A stretch of 64,000 bases of DNA from assembly GCF_040954835.1 (NCBI RefSeq), contig NC_090707.1:29034570-29098569 (forward strand). Reading direction: 5' to 3'. The DNA comes from Lepisosteus oculatus. Lineage: Eukaryota > Chordata > Actinopteri > Semionotiformes > Lepisosteidae. The notes under the pieces are model-generated. The model was not told the DNA's origin and searched no databases. It saw nothing but the letters and a program-made list of their open reading frames with translations. The position numbers and the translations under genes are program-made. Below are positions 37,975 to 49,699 of this stretch, piece after piece (within the stretch, counting starts at the first letter, position 1; each line of letters begins with the position of its first letter).

Positions 37975-40900
37975 TTCCCGGGGTCATTGCGTATTTCAGG
38001 TCTTTCAACATCAGACACGCTAGCCCAGGTGACCCAGCTGTGGTTCAACAGGCCACGACCTGTGTTCAAGTGACATTAAGCTGCAGAACCCCATGGACCT
38101 TCTCTTCTTTACCAGAGCCATCCTGAAGCTTCTCTGCTGCCTCAGTGATATTACAAATGGCTCTAATCCTTCTCTCTCCAGTGATGCCCAATACACTGAG
38201 GGGTTTGTAGAGGGATTGACCAGCAAAACCCCTACAGTCAACCTCAATAGGCATACACCTAGATTTTCAACCCTGAATCTGGCCGTCATTTACAAGCTCC
38301 TCGTACTTGGCCATTTTCCTCTTGTAGGCCTCCTCTAGCCGATCCTCCCACGGCACTGTCAATTCCAAAAGGATGTTATTTTTGGTTGACTTGAGGACTA
38401 GAACAATATCTGGCCTAAAAGTGGTCTTGACAATGTGCTGTGGGAACCATTTTGTTTTTCCAAGTCGGTCATGAGTTGCCAGTCCTGTGCAGTCTCCAGA
38501 ATCCCTACTCTTAACTGAACTCCTGAGCCAACTGCTCTCCAACTCTTAGCATCTGATCATGACACCAATGGTACCTGCCCTCTCCAAGAGCCTCCTTATT
38601 CTCTTGAAGCACAGCTGACAATCTGGTGACTCCACTTTCCCCCAGCTGTACAAATTTGAAGGGCTAGGAAGGACATCATACACAGACTGGACCAGGAACT
38701 TAATCTGCTGAGGATCTGCCTGCCAGAGAACAGCCCATGTGACTCTCTTCTCCAATACCCTCTCCCACATTGTCCAGGCTCCTTGCTGTCTCATCCCCAC
38801 TGCTCTACTAAACCTCTCCTCCTGCACTGCTGCCCTCACATCCTCCTGAACCAACCTATGCCTCTCCTCCCTTCTAGCAGTGTCATACCTCATGGCTAAG
38901 AAGGTGCCAAGTCCAGCTTTTCCATTGGACACTACTCCCACCAAAGCTCTGTGATCCAGACAAGATTCTGCCCACTGAATGGCCTCCTCTGCTCTCCACT
39001 TCCTCCCACTTAACCTCTATGCCCCCCTGGGCTACCTTTGGGTCGCTTGACTCTTTATACAAGACCTCTCTTGCTCTGGCCACTTTAAACTCCTCTTCCA
39101 TGAACTTCAAGGGCAGCCTCAGCTTAGTAACGTTTCCATATTGTGCAATGCTACTGAGGCTCCTGGGCAAGCCTAGCTACCTTCGAAGGAAGCCATTGAC
39201 CTTTCTCTCCAAATTCACTACAATTGAGATAGGGACTTCATATACCAATAGTGGCCAGAGTATCCTGGGGAGGATGCCGTGTTGATAAATCCACACTTTA
39301 AATTTGCCAGGTAACCCTGACCGATCCACCATTTTTAACCATCTCTCAATCTCCTGACACGTGGCCTCTACTGAAGTCGAGTCCTCGAGGCTGCTATCAA
39401 ACACCTTGCCAAGGCTCTTTACGGGCTTCTCAGAGACACCCGGAATGGGCGTACCTGCTAAGTTGAAGTGGAAACTATCCACAACCTTACCCCTCTTCAA
39501 CACTAGCGACCTTAATTTTTCTGTCTCAAAGCTCATCCTTGCCCACACGATCAGCATCTCCAGGCCTTGCAGGATCCACCTACTTTCTGGCACTGACTCC
39601 GTTGTAACTGTCAGGTTGTCCATAAAAGCACAGATTTGTTGCTGCCTTACTCCAGTCTTAGTTTTGGGGCCCCAGCATTCAGGTTCAGCAGACTTGACAA
39701 TCACATTCATCGCCAGGGCAAAGAGAGTCACAGAGATGGATCGTGCAGCCTGTGAGTATCCCAACCTCCAATCTGTGCCACTCTGATGTTATTGATGCTA
39801 ACGAAATGTTAAATTGATCGTAATAATCAAGGATGAGATTCACCATTCTACCTGGAACATAGGAACATAGTACATGCGCATAGTTGCTTGGACCAAATGG
39901 TAGGGAATGGATCCATAGGCATGGGCCAGGTCGAGCCAGAGCACTACCAGGCTACCCCTACTTTCCTGTGCTTTTCTAAATAAGGTGGGTCACCACTCCT
40001 GTGTGCTCCAGACAGCCCAAAATATTTGGGATACCTCCCTTTTGCACCAATGTATCAATGTAGCCATTCTTGAGGAGAAAATCCATCATCCTCCTTGCCA
40101 CAATGCTAAAGAAAATCTTCCCTTCAATACTTAGCAAGGAGATGATCCTTAACTGGTCGATTCCCTTAGAGTTTTCCTCCTTAGGGATTAAAACTCCTTC
40201 AGTGAATCTCCATTGCTTGGCCACCTTCTCTCTTCTCCATATGACCTTCAAGATCTTCCAGAGCCTCTTGAGCAGCAAAGGGCAGTGCTTATGTACCTTA
40301 TAGGGTACTCCGCTTGCGCCAGGGGCTGAACTTTTCCTTGGTTTTCTTACTACCTCCCACACCTCCTTCAAGAGTGGCTCCCTGGTGTCAAATTCAATAC
40401 TTGGTGCAGGCGGATCCATCAAAATATTGCACTGACCCAGTTCCTGCTCCCTTCAGGGATTACTGAAGAATCTCTGAAGGTACTGATCGACTTTCTCCTT
40501 AGAACACTCCAGGCTCCCGCTTTGCTTCTGCCCCAGGAGATGTCTCATGAAGCCAAAAGGATTGGCTATGAAGGCAGTTAGCTTTCTACCTCTTTCCTCC
40601 CGGCATCTTCCGCACCACTCAGCTCTATATAAGGTTATCAACTTCTTCCTCAAAATTGCCTTTACCTCTGCTTACCTCTGTGGTCGGTCCTCCTCACTAG
40701 CCACTTTATACTGCTTCTTTAGAAACTTCAACTCTTGCCGGATCTTACAAATCTTCACAGCTCTCTAATTCATGGAGTAAGATGCCCTAGCTGGCCTCTG
40801 CTCCTCTGTACCAAACCTCTTCGCAGCTAAGCTGACTATGATTGTTGTCATAGCCTACAGCCTTCTTTCAACATCACCTTTCGCCGTCACTTTCAGCACT

Positions 40901-41195
40901 TTATCTATATCTTCATCAAACTGCTGCCAGACTTTGGATTTGCAAACTTTGACTAAAATTTTCACAAATAATCTGCTTGGCTGGACATGTTTTAACACAT
41001 GGAGGCTCCGGGCACTGTGGGGGTGATTCCGGAGCCTGGTTCCTCCTGTGCCTCACCAGGTTTAATACCTGAGCGTTATCACTACTTGCCCCTCCAAACA
41101 TTTCATTTGAGACTGATGAATCTTTTGGCCTCGATTGTTCTTGCAGATCTTTCTGCACACACACCGTACTCATTATCACATGTCCGTTTGCATAA
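37975..41195 (-). mobile_element. R2-group LINE (R2/HERO-like) with restriction-like endonuclease, degraded
   Basis: The minus strand, from 41195 down, encodes in pieces: an upstream region with CPEPPCVKTCP; a pre-RT block (AFIANPFGFMRHLLGQKQSG); RT blocks (SSAPGASGVPYKVHKHCP, GVLIPKEENSKGIDQLRII, QKGGIPNILGCLEHTGVV); a WLDLAHAYGS motif; and FMDN in place of the catalytic FMDD. The C-terminal domain follows, with a CQLC zinc knuckle and the restriction-like endonuclease motif FRPDIVLVLK...LLELTVPWE. It ends with IEVDCRGFAGQSL. Frameshifts occur near 38545 and 39770-39975, among other places. Elements of this group nick a specific genomic target with the RLE and prime reverse transcription there. 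The Asp-to-Asn change in the RT box and the frameshifts make this copy inactive. Confidence 0.85.
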
Positions 41196-41319
41196 TTCAT
41201 CCTTCTGATTATATACAGTTTATATACTTCATAAAAAGTTATAATGTTTTAGTGATTCCATTTTATATTCCCTATCAATACAATTCTAAAGAAATTAAAA
41301 ACAATATAGCTCAAATGAT

Positions 41320-41402
41320 CAAAGTAGTACACTTTCTTTGTAAATGTCTGCATCAGTTGAACTCATTCACCCATGATTACGTGTATGGTGTAATGGCTTA
41401 GG
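41320..41402 (-). repeat. Fragment of the tRNA-module repeat, target of Tc1
   Basis: Reverse complement: taagccattacacc, atgggtgaatgagtt, ctgatgcag and tttacaaagaaagtg all match 47420-47530. An internal deletion joins the tRNA-like part directly to the body. Confidence 0.6.
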
Positions 41403-42899
41403 CGAAATCTATTGGATTTTTGAAACTTTTTAATTAACTAATAAAAAAATGAAAAGTGGGGCGTGCAAAATTATTCGGCCCCTTTACTTTCAGTGCAGCA
41501 AACTCACTCCAGAAGTTCAGCGAGGATCTCTGAATGATCCAATGTTGTCCTAAATGACTGATGGTGATAAATAGAATCCACCTGTGTGTAATCAAGTCTC
41601 TGTATAAATGCACCTGCTCTGTGATAGTCTCAAGGTTCTGTTGAAAGCGCAGAGAGCATCATGAAGACCAAGGAACACACCAGGCAGGTCCGTAATACTG
41701 TTGTGGAGAAGTTTAAAGCCAGATTTGGATACAAAAAGATTTCCCAAGCATCAAACATCCCAAGGAGCACTGTGCAAGCGATCATCTTGAAATGGAAGGA
41801 GTATCAGACCACTGCAAATCTACTAAGACCTGGCCGTCCCTCTAAACTTTCAGCTCAGACAAGGAGAAGACTGATCAGAGATGCAGCCAAGAGGCCCATG
41901 ATCACTCTGGATGAACTGCAGAGAACTACAGCTGAGGTGGGAGAGTCTGTCCATAGGACAACAATCAGTCTTACACTGCACAAATCTGGCCTTTATGGAA
42001 GAGTGGCAAGAAGAAAGCCATTTCTCAAAGATATCCATAAAAAGTCTCATCTAAAGTTTGCCACAAGCCACCTGGGAGACACCCCAAACATGTGGAAGAA
42101 GGTGCTCTGGTCAGATGAAACCAAAATCGAACTTTTTGGCCACAATGCAAAACGATATGTTTGGCGTAAAAGCAACACAGCTCATCACCCTCAACACACC
42201 ATCCCCAATGTCAAACATGGTGGTGGCAGCATCATGGTTTGGGCCTGCTTTTCTTCAGCAGGGACAGGGAAGATGGTTAAAATTGAGGGGGAGATGGATG
42301 CAGCCAAATACAGGACCATTCTGGATGAAAACCTGTTGGAGTCTGCAAAAGACCTGAAACTGGGACGGAGATTTATCTTCCAACAAGACAATGATCCCAA
42401 ACATACAGCAAAATCTACAAAGGAATGGTTCACAAATAAACGTATCCAGGTGTTTGAATGGCCAAGTCAAAGTCCAGACCTGAATCCAATCGAGAATCTG
42501 TGGAAAGAGCTGAAAACTGCTGTTCACAAACGCTCTCCATCCAACCTCACTGAGCTCGAGCTGTTTTGCAAGGAAGAATGGGCAAGAATTTCAGTCTCTC
42601 GATGTGCAAAACTGATAGAGACATACCCCAAGCGACTTGCAGCTGTAATCGCAGCAAAAGGTGGCTCTACAAAGTATTAACGCAAGGGGGCCGAATAATT
42701 TTGCACGCCCCACTTTTCATTTTTTTATTAGTTAAAAAAGTTTCAAAAATCCAATAGATTTCGTTCCACTTCACAATTGTGTCCCACTTGTTGGTGATTC
42801 TTCACATAAAATAAAAAATTTATATCTTTATGTTTGAAGCCTGAAATGTGGCAAAAGGTTGAAAAGTTCAAGGGGGCCGAATACTTTCGCAAGGCACTG
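41403..42899 (+). mobile_element. Tc1/mariner transposon, left terminus missing
   Basis: The right end reads ...gcaaggcactg + TA, the usual Tc1-type terminus. The inner inverted repeat (ttttgcacgccccactttt and flanks) appears on both sides of the transposase, at 41447-41480 and 42695-42720. On the left the match to the right arm starts only at cgaaatctattgg (41403). The outer 130 bp or so of the left inverted repeat, including the terminal CAGTG and one transposase-binding direct repeat, are absent. Confidence 0.9.
41661..42680 (+). CDS. Tc1/mariner transposase, apparently full-length
   Basis: A 339-codon uninterrupted frame encodes the DDE transposase that excises and reinserts the element at TA dinucleotides in the nucleus. 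Residues 1-115 hold the paired helix-turn-helix DNA-binding region, with the GRPSKLS hinge at 58-64. The catalytic triad is present with 34-residue spacing: D152 in WSDETKIELFG, D243 in QQDNDPKHTAK and E278 in PDLNPIENLW. The glycine-rich KHGGGSIMVWACF lies at 185-197. The length matches active Tc1 relatives (about 340 residues), and the chosen Met is the standard MKTKEHT start. No stop or frameshift was seen, unlike every other element in the window. Since the left terminus is missing, the element itself cannot be mobilised normally, but the protein could in principle act in trans. Expression is unknown. Confidence 0.93.
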   Translation: MKTKEHTRQVRNTVVEKFKARFGYKKISQASNIPRSTVQAIILKWKEYQTTANLLRPGRPSKLSAQTRRRLIRDAAKRPMITLDELQRTTAEVGESVHRTTISLTLHKSGLYGRVARRKPFLKDIHKKSHLKFATSHLGDTPNMWKKVLWSDETKIELFGHNAKRYVWRKSNTAHHPQHTIPNVKHGGGSIMVWACFSSAGTGKMVKIEGEMDAAKYRTILDENLLESAKDLKLGRRFIFQQDNDPKHTAKSTKEWFTNKRIQVFEWPSQSPDLNPIENLWKELKTAVHKRSPSNLTELELFCKEEWARISVSRCAKLIETYPKRLAAVIAAKGGSTKY

Positions 42900-42909
42900 T
42901 ATATTGCCA

Positions 42910-43420
42910 TTTATTATATTTCTAAATATCACAACATGTTCAAAGCTAAGTGGTTTATTAATAACACCGAATCATTTCAAACTGTTGTAATGCCACTATA
43001 GTATAGCTTATGGGAAATACATTTATTTGTCCTGCATCAAAGTTTAACTCGTTCAAAGCGCCCTACATTACAAACTCCAAGTGTTGCATTTTGTCTATTG
43101 CTATAATATCCACAGCAATGTAGTTAAAAGGAACTACAAAATGTCAAAATGTTTCCAAAATAACCACAAGTGAATGAGTTGAGGGATTTGATAATAGAGA
43201 AATCATAACAATGACCCCGTGTTTCTAATCATGCATACCCAACTGAAAGAAGTGCATACTTTTTAGAATTTGATTATTAGGGAATATAATATGGAATCGT
43301 GTATCTAAATAAATGAATAACAATATTAATTTAAGGATCTAAATATAGGTATTTATATATCTGGTAGTATTACTTTAATCCACTTTCTTTGTAAACACAT
43401 TTTATTTTTAATTTAATTTG
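42910..43420 (-). repeat. Interspersed-repeat fragments
   Basis: It starts with tttctaaatatcacaacatg, shared with the tRNA-module repeats. It contains ttccaaaataaccacaagtg, and 43260-43410 is the reverse complement of 31450-31600. No coding sequence was recognised. Confidence 0.65.
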
Positions 43421-43664
43421 AATCATTCTGCATGATGAATTGTGAGAGAGTAATAGATGGAGACAAGATGGAGGTTCTTGTCAAAACTACATTCCCCCGA
43501 ATGCACTGGGAAAGAATGTGCCACCCTCAGTCACCTGACCAGCTGATGCACTGCATCAGAGAGAAATACTGAAGGATTAGCCCATTAACAGTGAGTTCAT
43601 AAAGCCAGAATTCTGTTCTATCCCAACATCTGCGAAACACCTGATCATCTACTGTAAAGATGTG

Positions 43665-43900
43665 CTTTGTGTATATTCCAATTGCAGTGGGGGCAGGGTG
43701 TGTGGGGAAAGGTTTAGGCTGCAATTGAATTGGGGATCTGTATTCTTCATACTTGAAACTGAGTCACCTCTTGACTGAGAAAGCTTTAGAGAACATTTTT
43801 TTTTCAACCAATTGTAAATATGACGTTTACATTGGCGTTTTTCTCCTGATGATAACCTTAACAAATGGTCATGTTTCACATTCTTGTGAAACAATCAAGA
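43665..43900 (+). repeat. Dispersed repeat shared with 300-440
   Basis: It includes gtgggggcagggtgtgtgg and the following gtattcttcatacttgaaac segment, in the same orientation as 300-400. Confidence 0.6.
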
Positions 43901-45869
43901 CGTTCTCATCCAATTGAAGGTTTGATGTTTTTTTATTTCGAAACTGTGATCTTGACATGCAGGTGTGAAGTAGAATTAACAGCTTCCGATTTATTAAAAG
44001 GTTATTAATGATATCTTGTGTGTTGCATTAACATTGGAATGTTCTTACAAGTGTAAAAAGAGGTGATACACAACGTGTCTCCTCTATAACTCTTCAGTTT
44101 ACAAAAAGAAATTCCACCAGATCGACACAACATTGTCCAATAATACTCTTCTTGTGTCTAATTTCTAGTTATGCAGGATTTGTGCGATAAGCACACCTGT
44201 TAGTCCGGATCGCGGTCACCGAGGGGCACTCCTGTCTCCCCAGATTACACTTTTTATTTTTAAGATAAACGCGAGATAAACAACATTTGTTTGAAACCAA
44301 TCAACAAATTTTCTCACATGCACGTATTCTCCAATATCACCACAACAAAACCATAAAGTTTGTTTCCACAGACATGATGCTATTATGCAATAAACCAATA
44401 AATCAATGAACTAGCAGAATCCCAATAAAAACACACGGCAACCCGGCAAGCACAGCATATCAATATCATACATTTTTACCAACAAAACCGCAAAAGCAAA
44501 AACCAGCAAATATATATATATATCTCCCATGTTTGTACATTTTTCTGGAGCATGATATATATCCAAAATAACCCAGACTAGTTTATCTCAAGAGCTAGAG
44601 ACTAGTAAATGTTATTGATTATGTAGTAAATGTTTGAAGAACGACCGCCAGAAATAAGGCGATTTGATTGGTAAAAACCGCTGTCATTCATTGTATTTTC
44701 AGCCATTCAGAGCCCTTAGGGGGTGAGACTTCCTCTTGAAGCTTCAGGCTGCATTTTTAGCTGTCAATCATTGACTCAGAATCAGTTTTTTATCAGTTTC
44801 TTATCAGTGCTCTTTTTTTTCCACACCAGAAGGCAACTCTGAGGTTTTTGTTCATTGCATAACAGCAGAACTAGCATAACTAGCAGTGTCTAAAGGTTTT
44901 TATAGCAATTGTAATGGTTATTATTCTTATTTTCAATATTTTCAATATTTTTTATTAATTTATTAATTTCATTCCAGGTCCAGTCTTCACAAAACATGAT
45001 GAAGAATTTTTTCTAATTGATCAATTTGTCCCAGATTTTTATCCAAGCTAGTAGTCACCTAGAACAAGGTTTTCAAATCATTCCCAGGCCTTTTACATGC
45101 ATACAGTTGAAAAAGCTGACCTCTGAAGACCAAAAAAACATGTTCGCCAGCTGTTTTTTCATATGTTTGTCTGCTGAGTGGACACATTAATATAATATAG
45201 AAATTTGACTATTCACACTCAAAGCCAAGGGGGTTAGCTTCAATTTAAGACCTGAACCAGGCTCCTGCTATGTTCTGCTGCAGAGATATAACAAATGTTA
45301 ATGGGGAGGAAATTCCAGGCGGACATTGGCTAAATATGTCACTGGTAGTAAATGGTTAATGGGGATGACATTACCCAAGTCTATATCACTGTACAACACA
45401 GGTTTGAATCGGCGTGTCTGTTAATAAAACAGGGCGCCTTCCAATACATATAACTATTGCATGGTTTCTTTATACGTTTCATCTAAATGAGGGGAATTAC
45501 TTCAGTCAGAATCTCGAAGTGCCTATTTTAAACTAATGTGATTTACAAGTTCTGGGAGAGCTGACAAAACAAAGTTGCAAAAATTTTATTAACAGGGTGT
45601 TTCGTGTTCTTTCTAAGATTGTTGAGTGCAGAGGGGGTCAATCGGGAATGTGATTTCACAAATGCTTTTGTTCTGTCTTGCATTGTCAGATTGTGAATCA
45701 ATAAAAGCATTTAATTAAACACACATTTGTGATTTTAATTAAAAATAAATTAAAATAGTATGAAAATGTCTTCTCATCTACTGGCCCGCTGGGGGTAATG
45801 GGGACTCTCCATTATAAACGTAAATGTTAAGTAATAAATACACACTAATTTTTCATGATTGCTGTGAGC
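43900..45869. other. No gene seen; short TA microsatellite
   Basis: A TA repeat of about seven units lies near 44510-44523. 43990-44130 weakly matches 27320-27420. Nothing coding was recognised. Confidence 0.5.
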
Positions 45870-47040
45870 TAAGTCAGCATTCTCCTTTCCGCCACCACCT
45901 CCAAGGGATCTAGGCTCAGTCCCAGCAGAGAGCCAGCCTTCTTGATGAGTTTATTGAGCCTACTTACATCTCTTGCCATGATGCTGCTGCCTTAGTACAC
46001 AACAGCATTGAAGATGGCAGCTGCCACCACTGATTCATAAAAAATGTGTAGCAGTGTTCCATATACACCAACGGACCTGAGCCTCCTAAGAAAATAGAGT
46101 CGGCTCTGACTTATCTTGTACAGGGCATCAGCGTTAAAAGTCAACTCCAGCTTATCATCCAGGTATTCCCCTAAGTACTTGTAGGACTGCACCTCCTCTA
46201 TGTCCTAACTCTGGATGGAAACAGGGTTCAGCATAGACTTATTCCTCCGAAAGTCCATGACAATTTCTTTAGTCTTGCTGGCGTTTAGCTGGAGATGGTT
46301 AAGAAGACACCACTCCACAAAGCTGGTGGAGTGCTCCTATATTCTCCCTCCCCTCACTAATACGCCCCACAATTGCAGAGTCATTCGAAAACGTCTGCAG
46401 ATGAAATGCCTCAGAGTTGTACTTGAAGCAGAGGTGTAAAAAGTGAACAGGAATGGAGCAAGGACAGTACTGCTAACAACCTGTTCGAACACACAGCTCT
46501 GTAGCTGTACATACTGTGGCCTGCAGGTCAGATAGGCTATAATCCAGGACACCAAGGGAGTGTCCACCTGCACCGCCCTTAGCTTATCTCTCAGTAATGG
46601 GAAATGGATGGTGTTAAAGGCACTGGAAAAATCAAAGAACATAACTCTCACAATGCTCCCCGTCTTCTCCAGGTGAGAGTTAGCTCTGTGTAGCAGATAG
46701 ATGACTGCATTCTCCACTCCCATGTGTGACCGATAGGCGACCTACAGGGGTGTACTCACCAGGGTTCTGAGGTGGTCTAGTACAAGCCTTTCCAGAGTTT
46801 TCATCAGGTGTCATGTCAGTGCCACTGGTCTGTAGTCATTCAAGACTTTCTAATCTCAGGCTCAGGTTGAAGATGTACTGCAGCACTCCACCCAGTTGGT
46901 CCACACAGATCTTTAGCACCCTAGAGCTGACACTGTCAGGACCTGCTGCTTTCCCTGCATGGAGTCTCCTCAGCTTCCTTCTGACCTGGTCAGCTGTGAT
47001 GGATAGGCCGAGGAGGGGAGGGGAGTAGGAGGGATCTCAG
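45870..47040 (-). mobile_element. CR1/L2/Rex1-type LINE, copy C, degraded
   Basis: The minus strand encodes MGVENAVIYLLHRANSHLEK, FFDFSSAFNTI and VVSSTVLAPFLF, then in other frames a YKYLGEYLDDKLE block and LYFLRRLRSVGVYGTLLHIF. Compared with copy A, six residues of the GAPQGT motif are lost by a clean 18-bp deletion between two ACTG tetramers near 46465. It is truncated at both ends, with several frameshifts. It is closest to copy A in sequence. Confidence 0.88.
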
Positions 47041-47094
47041 GACATGTAGAGGGTGTCTGGGGTGAAGGACTGTGAGGTGAACGGACAGTGGACT

Positions 47095-47590
47095 ACCAGC
47101 TATATAAATACATATATTTAGATTTTTAAATTAATATAGTTATTAATTTCTTTAGATAAGTTCCATATTATATTCCCTATTAAGCGGATTCTAAAAAGTA
47201 TGAGGTTTTTTACTGCAATAACAAGCACAAGTATTCATAGAAAAGGTTAATCACTTAACACTGAATGTGTTGTGATATTTAGAAATACCAACAAATTCAA
47301 TATAGTGTCGAATAAATTTACTATTTTAGTTTTTTAAAGAAATGTTTATTTGATAAAAGAAAACTCATAGTGACAGATGGGCTTGAACTCCCCGACCTCT
47401 AGCACGCAAGGCACACGCCTAAGTCATTACACCAACGCGCCGCTTAACAATGTAAGCTGTAGCTGAAAAGGGCAGGCAAAATGTCTTCATGTCATCACGG
47501 GTAAATGAGTTAAACTGATGCAGAAGGTAACAAAGAAAGTGGACCACGGTAATACTTCGAGCTTACAAGTAGGCTGGGCAAACATTTTTT
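47095..47590 (+). repeat. Repeat with tRNA-like module type 4
   Basis: Positions 47095-47210 and 47515-47570 both match the gtttacaaagaaagtg / ttccatattatattccc body. 47260-47345 carries the tttctaaatat-type flank. The module itself is at 47372-47443. Confidence 0.7.
47372..47443 (-). repeat. tRNA-like module type 4 (T4)
   Basis: This 72-bp module on the minus strand starts gcggcgcgttggtg (A-box-like) and carries gagttcaagcccatc (B-box-like). Upstream in tRNA sense is ttttgcctgcccttttcagc, downstream tcaaataaacatttcttt, so it sits in the same flanks as T3. Pairing is imperfect. Confidence 0.55.
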
Positions 47591-47699
47591 TTGATTTAAA
47601 AAAAAAGAAATAACAAATGAGATATAATGATGTATCCCTGCTTAACCCATAAAAAAAGGTTTCGATAGTTAATTACCACTTTTTATGTGTGAAAAACGG

Positions 47700-48050
47700 G
47701 TGATTTTTCTTCCTTGTGATCAGCTCAGAAACTTTGTGTATGCTGGAAGGTTTTTAATTCTTAATTAAATGTTTAAAATACACGACATTCATAAAGACAA
47801 CACACGTTTCGAAGAGAAAAAATCCCATTATTTTCTCTTCCTGTTGTGTGAAACTGATCAGCAGGTCTTTTTTTCCCCAATCAGAGGCTCTGAAAATAGC
47901 GTATCGTCCACTGCATTCTGTCAGAGGGGGAGGTGGCGCGGAGCTCAGTATTGCGCACTGGCCGTTCTATAGCATGGAGTGCGAATGGCACCAATGCGTC
48001 TGCACTCATAACTTAAAATTAAACAACATAAACGTAAATAATTTTCTTTG
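47700..48050 (+). repeat. Dispersed repeat related to 5780-5970
   Basis: Shared strings include ggtttttaattcttaa and the cgtttcgaagagaaa and ccccaatcagagg segments. No coding sequence was recognised. Confidence 0.6.
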
Positions 48051-48379
48051 ACTTCTAAGTCCCTTAATTATCATTAAGCACAGCTTTCTTGCCACTTAGA
48101 CTACTCTTTGATACCATCCTTAGACAAAGCAGGAACTTGTACTTTCTAATGACATTACAAGTGGTAAGATAACAGATTTGAATCATCTTTAGTTTTGTTA
48201 TACATTTTAGAAACGTTTTATCTATACAAACACCACAAAACTATTCTCGATTGTATTTCTGAATGTTATGTTACACTTAGTTCATTGTTTTAAATACATC
48301 TAATTAAGAAAGTTAGGTGTTAGCATAAACTATTATTAATCACTAATATTAAATTTAGCACTGTAATAAATTGTTGCAC

Positions 48380-48670
48380 TTTTCCCAGCATTTTGTAAAA
48401 ATATATTTTCATTGTTTAAATATACATTAAATCTGACAAAATTAAAGAAAAAATAGGGTAAAATATAATTCAAAATATTTTGCTTACAATGTTAACTGTT
48501 TATAAAAATACAATGTATTAACTAAGGAATAGGATGGCACAGTTGTCAGTATGTTTTTATTTTTTTTTCTTTTTCATAAATACAACAGTAGTACCTGATG
48601 TCTCAGTGGCTTTCAAAATTAAATTATGAATGCAAACCTCTGAACTAGAAAGATAACTAAGATATCCATC
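48380..48670 (+). repeat. Direct repeat of 450-800
   Basis: It matches 480-797 with small indels and ends at the same gatatccatccat string. Confidence 0.85.
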
Positions 48671-49005
48671 CATTTATAATGGTGGCGAAGTGGTTAGCAT
48701 TGCTATCTTGCAGCACTGGGGCCCTAGGTTCAAATCCTGTCGTCCTGTGTGTGTAGAGTTTGCATGTTCTCTCTGGGTTACGTGGTTTTCTCCATATGTG
48801 TGATATGACTCCCTCTCCCACTCCAAAACATACTGGTAGGTTAACTGGCTTATGGGAAAACTGGCCCTGGTGTGTTTGTGTCTGTCTGTCCTGTGATGGA
48901 CTGGCACTATGTCCAGGGTGTATTCTGCTTTGTGTCCTTTGCTTACTGGGATAGGCTCCAAATCTTCTGTACTGGATAAAGATATTAGTAAATGAATGGA
49001 AGTAA
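48671..49005 (+). mobile_element. tRNA-derived SINE
   Basis: The head has ggtggcgaagtggttagca (A box) and taggttcaaatcctg (B box). The body has gagtttgcatgttctc, tgtgatggactggc, atgtccagggtgtattctg and gggataggctcca, followed by a gataaagatatta tail. This is the ubiquitous tRNA-headed fish SINE layout. A 5'-truncated copy lies at 59568-59715. Confidence 0.8.
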
Positions 49006-49380
49006 AGGCACTGTGTGGATGGAACTATACACAGTGTTAGAAGCCCACTATGAGATGGCAGCATCTCACTGAGGATAAATTATTTTATAGTGCTGGCTTA
49101 AGGAAACAGCCTTTCCACCTCTCTTGCATATCAGTATCTATACCTAGTTAGTTATTTAAACTGCCTCATCTTAAGATGCTAGCTCTGTGGGTCAGCATCA
49201 GCTATGTTTGCCCATTCGTTCAATTCATGTGCATCCAACACACAGTTCAATGCTAGCAACTACACAAAATCTAAAATACAATCCTCATTTCAGTATCTAT
49301 GTAAACATACAGTCTGTTAACTTCATCATCTTCATCAAAAGTATGCCTAACCCCATCAGGAAGCGTTCTTGTTATCAGTG
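49005..49380 (+). repeat. Direct repeat of 59730-60080
   Basis: It shares cctttccacctctcttgca, catcagctatgtttgccca and caaaagtatgcctaacccc in the same order as 59730-60080. Confidence 0.85.
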
Positions 49381-49699
49381 TATTCCTCAACTTTCCCCAA
49401 ACTATCTTTTTCCTACCAACATCTCTAGTCTTTTATCCTGCAATAACTCAGCCGACACTTAAATCCCCAAAAGCTGCTTGTGTTAATTTCTTTAAATCAC
49501 AAATATATGTAAATACTGGCCACGTAATACTCAGCATTGTGGATTAATAGTTCCTTTTAAAGGGAACTAGAGAAATCAAGAAAGGCTTATTTTTTCTAGA
49601 ATGAATAAATGCACATCCTGTTTACTGGGGAAATTAAATTCACACTGAGCAATTTCCGATATGTGCAGAATATGACAGCCAGACTCCTGCTCGGGATGC

